This document shows, one piece after another, positions 4,147 to 9,189 of a stretch of DNA of 9,189 nucleotides. The notes below the pieces were generated by a model. That model searched no databases and was not told the origin of the DNA. It worked only from the letters and a program-made list of their open reading frames with translations. How positions within the stretch are numbered: the first letter of the stretch is position 1; each line of letters begins with the position of its first letter. The stretch comes from Anthropogastromicrobium sp052273485 (lineage in GTDB: Bacteria > Bacillota > Clostridia > Lachnospirales > Lachnospiraceae), in the NCBI GenBank assembly GCA_052273485.1, contig DAVZID010000092.1, positions 1 to 9,189 on the forward strand. Direction: 5' to 3'. The translations under genes and the position numbers were made by a program.

Positions 4147-6012
4147 ATGAGAAGAAAGAGTTCTTTATGGAAAACAACAGCGGTATCGCTTTCAGCAATG
4201 ATGACAGTATCTATGGGAGCAGCAGTATGGGCTGCAAACACCGAGCAGACCACACAGGAAAGCCAGACCGAGGGTAATGCAGAAGATAATACAAAAGACA
4301 ATACAGAAGACAATATAGAAGACAATATAGAAGACAATACAGAAAATAACAGCGCAGAGGATGCAAAGAATACCGAAAATGAGACGGCAGAGCCGCAGAG
4401 CGCAGATAGCGATGAGGCGTCCAACACCTCTAAGACACAGACAAAGGAGTGCAAGATTGAACTTTCCGATGATGGCATCTTAGTCGATGGCGAGGCAATT
4501 TCTGAAAATCCAGAGGATGCGGTGTATGCAGGAGCAGACATTGTTTATTATAAGGAAGGACAGGACAGCACCTATGGTGCCGGCGATGAGGATGATGGTC
4601 ACTCTGAGGAAGAGGCAGCTGAGCATACTGTTATCACAATCACAAAGGCAGGAACGTATCGCATAAGCGGAACCCTCTCAAAGGGACAGATTGCGATTGA
4701 TTTAGGCGAGGATTCAAGAGACGATGAGAGCGCAGTTGTCAATTTGATTTTGGACAATGCTGATATCACTTGCACAGTTGCATCTGGAATCGTCGTTTAC
4801 AATGCATATGAGTGTGGAAGTGATGACACAGAGACAGCGACCAAAGATGTCGATACGACAAATGCAGGAGTACATATCATTTTGGCAGACGATAGTGAAA
4901 ATACTGTAAATGGCTCTCATGTAGCAAAGATTTATAAGGAAGGAACCACACAGGAAGATGTCGATGCCGGAAATGCAAAGAAGCAGTGGAAATTTGACGC
5001 AGCAATTGATTCTCTTGTTTCAATCGCATTTGATGCAGAAGAGGAAGGAACTGGAACGCTTGCAGTAAATTCCGACAATGAGGGAATTGAAACATCCCTT
5101 CATCTGACAATCAATGGTGGAACGATTACGATCAATTCTAACGATGATGCACTCAATGCAAGCGAGGATGGTGTCTCTGTCATCACAATCAATGGTGGTG
5201 TATTGACCTGCAATGCCGGTGGCGGACAGGAAGGTGACGGCATCGATTCCAATGGATGGATTGTCATCAATGATGGATTTATCGTCACGGCGGCCAATGC
5301 AACTAGTCCGGACAGCGGAGTCGATTCTGACAATGGCATTTACATCAACGGTGGAACCGTATTTGCCAGTGGCAATATGTACGATGAGGTGTCCGATGAT
5401 TCTGAGCAATCATTTGTGGCATTAAGCTTTGCAGCCAGCGTTGAGGCTGGCCAGATGTTTGCACTGAAGAATGCAGACGCAGAGGTAGTAACCGCATTTT
5501 CAGCAGCAAATGATTTCCAGACACTTGTATACAGCAGCAGTGAGCTGACTGATGGTGATTATACATTATATGAGATTGCTTCCGCAGAAGGTACTGAAGT
5601 AAGTGGTCTTTACACAGAGGTAACTTCTATTGAGGAAGAGACTCAGTTACAGTATGGTTCCAAGAATGCAGGCGGTTTTGGAGGAATGGGCGGCGCACCG
5701 ATGGATGGCCAGCGCCCAGATATGCCAGAGGGCGAAGCACCATCCATGCCAGATGGAGAGATGCCGTCCATGCCAGACGGTGAAGCACCATCTATGCCGG
5801 ACAAAGAGATGCCATCCAAGCCAGAGGGAGAGGCACCGTTTAAGCCAGATGGAGAAGCACCGTCTAAGCCAGATGGCCAGACACCAGATATGTCACAGAA
5901 TGGCGATGAGGAAGGTGGCACTATATTTACTATCTCTGGTGTTTCCAATATCTTCTCTCGTATCAGTGAAGTAACTGCATCGGAAGAAGTGGAAAGTTCA
6001 AAGGAAGCATAA
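4147..6012 (+). CDS. Secreted Cthe_2159/DUF4353-type carbohydrate-binding beta-helix protein
   Basis: A 621-aa exported protein. A Sec signal peptide is clear: MRRKSSLWK, then a hydrophobic TAVSLSAMMTVSMGAAV core, with likely cleavage after VWA (residue 29). There is no lipobox. Residues 43-66 are an acidic tetrapeptide repeat (DNTE/DNIE), followed by a Glu/Ser/Thr-rich spacer to about 97. The body (about 98-490) has beta-helix rungs such as LTINGGTITI, ITINGGVLTC, IVINDGFIVT and IYINGGTVFA, with acidic turns (NDDA, GDGIDS, DSGVDSDNG) likely to bind Ca2+. Characterised relatives (Clostridium thermocellum Cthe_2159) bind cellulose or pectin-type polymers; I recognise the family as DUF4353/PF14262. 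Residues 521-584 are eight 8-aa GEAPSMPD-type repeats. The C-terminus has no LPXTG motif, so anchoring is unclear. ATG 4147 is chosen over 4141 because AGAGG then has a 7-nt spacing. Confidence 0.85.
   Translation: MRRKSSLWKTTAVSLSAMMTVSMGAAVWAANTEQTTQESQTEGNAEDNTKDNTEDNIEDNIEDNTENNSAEDAKNTENETAEPQSADSDEASNTSKTQTKECKIELSDDGILVDGEAISENPEDAVYAGADIVYYKEGQDSTYGAGDEDDGHSEEEAAEHTVITITKAGTYRISGTLSKGQIAIDLGEDSRDDESAVVNLILDNADITCTVASGIVVYNAYECGSDDTETATKDVDTTNAGVHIILADDSENTVNGSHVAKIYKEGTTQEDVDAGNAKKQWKFDAAIDSLVSIAFDAEEEGTGTLAVNSDNEGIETSLHLTINGGTITINSNDDALNASEDGVSVITINGGVLTCNAGGGQEGDGIDSNGWIVINDGFIVTAANATSPDSGVDSDNGIYINGGTVFASGNMYDEVSDDSEQSFVALSFAASVEAGQMFALKNADAEVVTAFSAANDFQTLVYSSSELTDGDYTLYEIASAEGTEVSGLYTEVTSIEEETQLQYGSKNAGGFGGMGGAPMDGQRPDMPEGEAPSMPDGEMPSMPDGEAPSMPDKEMPSKPEGEAPFKPDGEAPSKPDGQTPDMSQNGDEEGGTIFTISGVSNIFSRISEVTASEEVESSKEA
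4273..4344 (+). repeat. 12-bp coding tandem repeat (about six units)
   Basis: Six 12-bp units encode GNAE, DNTK, DNTE, DNIE, DNIE and DNTE. The four from 4297 to 4344 differ from each other only at one position (GACAATAYAGAA). The nearly identical DNA suggests recent slippage and possible length variation. The product is an acidic linker right behind the signal peptide. Confidence 0.85.
5707..5898 (+). repeat. 24-bp coding tandem repeat (eight units)
   Basis: Eight in-register 24-bp units encode variants of GEAPSMPD: GQRPDMPE, GEAPSMPD, GEMPSMPD, GEAPSMPD, KEMPSKPE, GEAPFKPD, GEAPSKPD, GQTPDMSQ. The central six are the most regular. There is a shift from Met to Lys at position six midway (SMPD to SKPD). 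It forms a proline-rich, acidic, probably extended stalk in the surface protein. Confidence 0.9.
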
Positions 6013-6013
6013 T

Positions 6014-6367
6014 GCATCCTACGAAACGGTAAAGCATGAATGTGCCCCATTGTATATTTCGTCGATTACAGCAGTAAATACAGCTGATGATAGAAATAAG
6101 AACGATAGTAACGCTGAAAAAACGAATCAATCTCAGTCCGGCGTTGAAATTGTGATTGCAAACAGAAATGCACTTCCATGTTATGAGGTAGATGGGTATC
6201 ATCTGGCAGGCTTTGATCGCGCAGACTGCCTAATCAGCCATGTCACATTGGCATCACTTAAGCCAGGCGAAACACAGAAGATTTTTCTTGCTGATGCGCA
6301 ATCACGACTCGTTCGTATCGCAATCCAACGACCAAATGGAGTAGAGAGTATTTCGTATTTTATTTGA
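6014..6367 (+). pseudogene. ATG-less reading frame, possible lamin-tail-domain (LTD) remnant
   Basis: An open frame runs from 5975 to a TGA at 6365-6367 with no ATG or GTG. The only conventional alternative start, TTG 6050, has no ribosome site. The translation is protein-like from about 6014: PLYISSITAVNT, then VEIVIANRNA, VDGYHLAG, LASLKPGETQKIFLAD, and IAIQRPNGVESISY. This order recalls the lamin tail domain (an xxIEIxN strand, GYxLSD, a LxPGExxxI turn, then PNGxxxDS), which in Clostridia often precedes CotH-type domains. This is by eye and tentative. It follows a Cthe_2159-type gene, whose family I recall near CotH genes, so it may be what is left of a neighbouring surface gene. It begins inside the previous CDS in another frame and ends at the first strong terminator. 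It could instead be a real small gene with an unusual start. Confidence 0.4.
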
Positions 6368-6391
6368 CAATCTCAAACCATATGCTATAAT
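6364..6391 (+). promoter_or_regulatory. Near-perfect extended -10 promoter abutting a terminator
   Basis: TTGACA (6364-6369), 16-bp spacer, TATAAT (6386-6391) preceded by TGC (extended -10). The -35 overlaps the stop codon of the upstream frame. Initiation would fall at about 6396-6399, inside the left arm of the terminator at 6393-6426, so most transcripts would end after about 30 nt unless the polymerase reads through towards the YitT-family gene. Confidence 0.65.
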
Positions 6392-6392
6392 A

Positions 6393-6426
6393 AGGGTCAG
6401 GTGAAAGAGTAACCTGACCTTTTTTT
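6393..6426 (+). terminator. Intrinsic terminator
   Basis: GGTCAGGT (6395-6402) and ACCTGACC (6412-6419) form a perfect 8-bp stem with a 9-nt loop, followed by T7 (6420-6426). It should end transcripts from the surface-protein gene and the LTD-like remnant. A weak second promoter candidate (TGACCT, N17, TAAAAT at 6438-6443) uses its 3' arm as -35 and could serve the YitT-family gene. Confidence 0.85.
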
Positions 6427-6472
6427 ATGCAAAAAAGTAAAATCGCATAGCAAAGGGAGGAATTGTCAGGGG

Positions 6473-6541
6473 ATGAGTACGATAAAAGAAGAGAGTAGAG
6501 GACTTTCAAATGAAGGCGAAGCTTGCGAGAACGACATTTGA
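6473..6541 (+). CDS. Possible 22-codon leader ORF overlapping the YitT-family gene start
   Basis: ATG 6473 begins MSTIKEESRGLSNEGEACENDI, ending in TGA at 6539-6541, 32 nt inside the next gene in a different frame. AGGGAGG at 6454-6460 (12-nt spacing) and GGGG just before the ATG could recruit ribosomes; this is the best SD in the leader. The peptide has no recognisable domain. It might couple translation to the membrane-protein gene or be fortuitous. Confidence 0.3.
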   Translation: MSTIKEESRGLSNEGEACENDI

Positions 6542-7367
6542 ATATGGCGTGATCACGGTAGCGACACTGCTTTTAGTAGTCGGTGTATATTTTTTCAAAT
6601 TTCCAAATAATTTTTCATTCGGAGGCGTAACGGGTATTGCGGTCGTGCTTTCAGCAGTCAGCAAAACATCCGCGAGTTCATATACCTTTATTATCAATAT
6701 GGCGCTTTTGGTGCTGGGCTTTTTATTTTTAGGAAAAAGCTTTGGTGCGAAGACCGTTTACGTCAGTGTTTTGACATCCGTTGGATTGTCAGCACTGGAA
6801 AAATGGTTTCCGATGAGTGCACCATTGACTACCGAGCCAGTGCTAGAACTGATTTTTGCAATTTTTCTTCCGGCGCTCAGCGCAGCTATTTTATTTAATA
6901 TTGGAGCGTCCGGCGGTGGTACGGATATTATTGCAATGATATTGAAAAAGTACACCAGTGTACCGATTGGTACTGCACTTTTTATTGTAGATTGCGTGAT
7001 TGTCGTGGCATCCTGCTTTGTATTTGACATTCAGACAGGTTTGTTTTCACTGACAGGACTGTTAGCAAAATCGCTTGTCATCGACAATGTAATTGAGAGC
7101 ATCAATCTGTGTAAGGTATTCATGATTGTCTGTGATGACCCAGAACCGATCTGCGAGTTTATTTATAAGGATTTAAATCGCAGCGCAACTGTTTACAAGG
7201 CGCATGGCGCATTTACACACAACCAGAAAATGATTGTCATGTCTGTCATGAAACGTGGACAGGCCGTACAGTTAAGAAACTTTGTAAAACGTTATCAGCC
7301 AGGTGCATTTATTACTATTGTAAACTCAAGTGAGATCATCGGAAAAGGCTTCCGTGGATTGAACTAA
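6510..7367 (+). CDS. YitT family membrane protein with C-terminal DUF2179 domain
   Basis: A 285-aa integral membrane protein of the YitT/DUF161 family; the transported substrate is unknown. Hydrophobic segments lie at about 12-30, 38-50, 57-75, 80-95, 111-131, 153-172 and 176-190. The two family hallmarks are FGGVTGIAVVLS (37-48) and the internally related GASGGGTDIIAMIL (132-145). Residues about 203-285 form the cytoplasmic DUF2179 domain, ending in SATVYKAHGAFTHNQKMIVM and PGAFITIVNSSEIIGKGF. Length is normal for the family. ATG 6510 has AGAGGA 7 nt upstream. A possible leader ORF overlaps the start, and a terminator lies 84 nt upstream. The ABC-F gene follows 116 nt downstream on the same strand. 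Confidence 0.92.
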   Translation: MKAKLARTTFEYGVITVATLLLVVGVYFFKFPNNFSFGGVTGIAVVLSAVSKTSASSYTFIINMALLVLGFLFLGKSFGAKTVYVSVLTSVGLSALEKWFPMSAPLTTEPVLELIFAIFLPALSAAILFNIGASGGGTDIIAMILKKYTSVPIGTALFIVDCVIVVASCFVFDIQTGLFSLTGLLAKSLVIDNVIESINLCKVFMIVCDDPEPICEFIYKDLNRSATVYKAHGAFTHNQKMIVMSVMKRGQAVQLRNFVKRYQPGAFITIVNSSEIIGKGFRGLN

Positions 7368-7426
7368 AGCAACGAAAGCCACGGGAGAAGCCACGAAGTC
7401 CATGGCTTCCTGTTCATGGCCTTCCC
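7347..7426 (+). promoter_or_regulatory. Competing hairpins after the YitT-family gene
   Basis: GAAGCCA (7387-7393) pairs perfectly with TGGCTTC (7403-7409). The same left arm, extended (GGGAGAAGCCA), can instead pair with TGGCCTTCCC (7417-7426), and CCACGG (7379-7384) can pair with CCGTGG inside the YitT-family gene (7352-7357). These are mutually exclusive in part. No T-run follows, so the region is not a plain terminator; it may be an mRNA processing or attenuation-like element between two co-directional genes. Confidence 0.4.
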
Positions 7427-7444
7427 TTGAGTGATCCTGATAAA

Positions 7445-7473
7445 CCTGTCTTTGCACATCAGAAAGGCACAGG
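7445..7473 (+). promoter_or_regulatory. Hairpin covering the ABC-F ribosome binding region
   Basis: CCTGTCTTT (7445-7453) pairs with AAAG-gc-ACAGG (7463-7473), a 9-bp stem with a 2-nt bulge. The only SD-like bases before ATG 7484, AGG at 7471-7473, are inside the right arm, so folding would limit ribosome access. Confidence 0.4.
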
Positions 7474-7483
7474 TACAACGTAT

Positions 7484-9040
7484 ATGCTGCAAATAAAAAA
7501 TTTAACATTGACACACAAAAAGGATTTGCGTGAAATTTTAGGTGACTTTTCCTGCGTATTCAATAACGGCGACAAAGCCGTAATCATTGGTGAGGAAGGA
7601 AACGGAAAATCAACACTTTTAAAGTGGCTGTATGATCCGTCTTTAGTGGAGGAATACTGTGAGGCAGAGGGCGAGCGCCTCGTATCAGGCGAAGTGATCG
7701 GGTATCTTGCACAGGAATTGCCAAAAGAAGACCAGCAAAAAAGTGTCTATGAATTCTTTTCTAAACAGGAAAGCTTCTGGAATCAGACGCCAAAAGAACT
7801 GAACCAGACCGCGGCAAAATTTCACATCGCCCCTGACTTTTTCTACCGGGAGCAGCAAATGAGTACACTCTCCGGCGGCGAGAAGGTAAAGGCACAGCTG
7901 ATGCGAATCCTTTTTGCAGAGCCAACGGTTCTGCTGCTTGACGAACCATCAAATGACATCGACATTGAGACATTAGAAACACTCGAGGAACTGATTTTAT
8001 CGTGGGACAAAATTGTCATCTACATTTCACATGACGAGACCTTAATCGAGCGCACAGCGAATAAAATCATCCACATCGAGCAAATTCGCCGCAAAACAAA
8101 GAGCCGTTTTTGCATCGCAAACACAAGCTACACAGAGTACCGCAAAAATCGAAACAGCCAGATGGAAAATCAGGCGCGGCAGGCAGCAGATGAGCGACGT
8201 CAAAAGCGGATTCGCGATGAGAAATTCCAGCGAATTTATCAGAGCGTCGAACATGCCCAAGCGGTGATTACGCGTCAAGATCCGTCTGGTGGGCGTCTCC
8301 TTAAGAAAAAGATGCACGCCGTCAAGTCAATGGGACGCCGCTTTGAGCGGGAAGATGAAAACATGACTGCCATGCCAGAGGAGGAGACTGCGATCTATTT
8401 TGAGCTGGGCACGAAAGACTCGCAGATTCCGGCGGGAAAGACGGTACTTGACTATTCACTTGACCAATTGACCTCGCCGGATGGCAGCCGCGTGTTAGCA
8501 GAGAACATTGCACTTCGCATCCGCGGCAGCGAGAAGATCTGCATAATTGGAAAGAACGGAGCCGGAAAGACAACGCTTCTGAAAAAAATCGCAAAAGATC
8601 TTCTGGAACGATCCGATATTCGCGCCGAGTATATGCCGCAAAATTACGAAGATCAGCTTGATCTGTCGCTCACGCCAGTTGAATTTTTAAGTACAACAGG
8701 CGACAAGGAAGAGACAACGCGGATTCGCACGTATCTTGGCGCACTCAAATATACGGCGGACGAGATGGACCATCCGATTCGAGAATTGTCCGGCGGTCAG
8801 AAGGCAAAGGTTCTTCTTTTAAAGATGAGCCTGTCAAATGCAAATGTCCTGATTCTGGATGAGCCGACAAGAAACTTTTCTCCATTGTCCGGTCCTGTCA
8901 TTCGACAGATGCTTGCCGCATTTCCGGGAGCCATCATCAGCATTTCTCATGACCGAAAATACATCGGGGAGGTATGTGAGAAGGTTTATCGCCTCGAAAC
9001 ACGCGGGTTAGTGGAAACAAACCCACAAAACGAAGGATGA
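7484..9040 (+). CDS. ABC-F family ATPase (duplicated ABC domains, no membrane domain)
   Basis: A 518-aa soluble protein with two ABC ATPase domains joined by a charged linker, the ABC-F layout. ABC-F proteins act on the ribosome as translation factors or antibiotic-protection factors. NBD1: Walker A GEEGNGKST (36-44), signature LSGGEK (129-134), Walker B LLLDEP with Glu154, H-loop ISHD (His183). The linker, about 205-305, is rich in Arg/Lys/Gln and should form the helical P-site tRNA interaction motif. NBD2: Walker A GKNGAGKTT (356-364), LSGGQK (435-440), LILDEP with Glu460, ISHD (His489). The D-loop region differs between halves: DEPSNDID in NBD1 but DEPTRNFSPLS in NBD2. ATG 7484 is preferred; the frame stays open to a TTG at 7427, but those 19 residues lack family character and an SD. 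Resistance function cannot be asserted. Confidence 0.88.
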   Translation: MLQIKNLTLTHKKDLREILGDFSCVFNNGDKAVIIGEEGNGKSTLLKWLYDPSLVEEYCEAEGERLVSGEVIGYLAQELPKEDQQKSVYEFFSKQESFWNQTPKELNQTAAKFHIAPDFFYREQQMSTLSGGEKVKAQLMRILFAEPTVLLLDEPSNDIDIETLETLEELILSWDKIVIYISHDETLIERTANKIIHIEQIRRKTKSRFCIANTSYTEYRKNRNSQMENQARQAADERRQKRIRDEKFQRIYQSVEHAQAVITRQDPSGGRLLKKKMHAVKSMGRRFEREDENMTAMPEEETAIYFELGTKDSQIPAGKTVLDYSLDQLTSPDGSRVLAENIALRIRGSEKICIIGKNGAGKTTLLKKIAKDLLERSDIRAEYMPQNYEDQLDLSLTPVEFLSTTGDKEETTRIRTYLGALKYTADEMDHPIRELSGGQKAKVLLLKMSLSNANVLILDEPTRNFSPLSGPVIRQMLAAFPGAIISISHDRKYIGEVCEKVYRLETRGLVETNPQNEG

Positions 9041-9084
9041 AACTGAAAAAATAGCGCAAAATAAGGAAAAAATAAGTAAAAAAT

Positions 9085-9120
9085 AAAAAGGTAAGCACTT
9101 CTTTTGCTTGCCTTTTTTTT
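9085..9120 (+). terminator. Intrinsic terminator of the ABC-F gene
   Basis: AAAAAGGTAAGCA (9085-9097) and TGCTTGCCTTTTT (9105-9117) form a 13-bp stem with one G-U pair and a 7-nt loop, with T8 at 9113-9120. It lies 44 nt after the stop codon. The symmetric A/T flanks make it potentially bidirectional. Confidence 0.92.
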
Positions 9121-9136
9121 AACAATGCTGTATAAT
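9108..9136 (+). promoter_or_regulatory. Promoter for a gene beyond the right edge
   Basis: TTGCCT (9108-9113), 17-bp spacer, TATAAT (9131-9136). The -35 is the 3' arm of the preceding terminator. Initiation is expected near 9143. The downstream sequence AACCTAT (9148-9154) and ATAGGTT (9169-9175) can form a 7-bp leader hairpin. The gene itself is outside the window. Confidence 0.6.
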
Positions 9137-9189
9137 AGGCCCGTATCAACCTATAAAAACCGTAGGAAATAGGTTTTGTAATTATATAA

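Noticed and set aside
4119..4541. Minus-strand 140-aa frame rich in SILSSVLS repeats
   Set aside because: It is antisense to the 12-bp DNTE repeats and the acidic linker of the surface protein.
5643..6050. Minus-strand 135-aa frame with repeated GASPSG units
   Set aside because: It is the antisense of the 24-bp coding repeats; the repetitive look is inherited and there is no ribosome site.
7427..7483. Nineteen-residue N-terminal extension of the ABC-F protein from a TTG
   Set aside because: No SD before the TTG, the residues lack family character, and MLQIKNLTL at ATG 7484 is a normal ABC N-terminus.

Overview
The window looks like an accessory-flanked housekeeping stretch of a low-to-moderate G+C anaerobic Firmicute, most likely a Lachnospiraceae member. 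I infer this from the enolase N-terminus (MDYLEIEKVVGREILDSRG), a DUF3793 gene paired with a short-chain flavodoxin, the Cthe_2159-type beta-helix surface protein, and AGGAGG-type ribosome binding sites with sigma-A-like promoters. No database search was possible, so the assignment is by recognition only.

Layout. A long imperfect inverted repeat lies at the left edge (31-90). A minus-strand operon follows, encoding a DUF3793 protein (1199-651) and a short flavodoxin (602-180), and ending in a hairpin at 123-154. It is driven by a textbook TTGACA-N17-TATAAT promoter (1428-1400) with a dyad, GTTAGA-N4-TCTAAC, just downstream. The 519-nt divergent intergenic region also feeds enolase (1719-3017, +). 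Its candidate -10 box lies inside a second dyad of the same architecture (TTAGT-N4-ACTAA). Enolase is followed by a promoter-plus-stem-loop element (3043-3126) and a PPP-like metallophosphoesterase (3188-3883), whose Shine-Dalgarno sits 27 nt from the ATG across two small hairpins.

Next is a 621-aa secreted Cthe_2159/DUF4353-type protein (4147-6012) with two low-complexity repeat tracts. Behind it is an ATG-less reading frame (about 6014-6367) that resembles a lamin-tail-domain remnant. Its stop codon lies inside a consensus promoter (6364-6391), which runs directly into an intrinsic terminator (6393-6426). A possible 22-codon leader ORF overlaps the start of a YitT-family membrane protein (6510-7367). 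After a structured 116-nt gap comes a duplicated-ABC (ABC-F type) ATPase (7484-9040). A strong terminator (9085-9120) closes the window, and its 3' arm supplies the -35 of a promoter pointing out of the right edge.

How the genes relate: DUF3793 and flavodoxin form a probable redox or metal-responsive unit. Enolase is glycolytic and stands alone. The surface protein and LTD-like remnant look like parts of a formerly larger cell-surface locus. YitT and ABC-F may share transcription. I see no phage, IS, CRISPR, tRNA or rRNA. I did not find a clearly new multi-gene system. The most interesting signals are regulatory: paired dyads at divergent promoters, promoter/terminator overlaps, a structured SD spacer and a leader ORF. 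The decayed LTD-like gene also deserves a second look.
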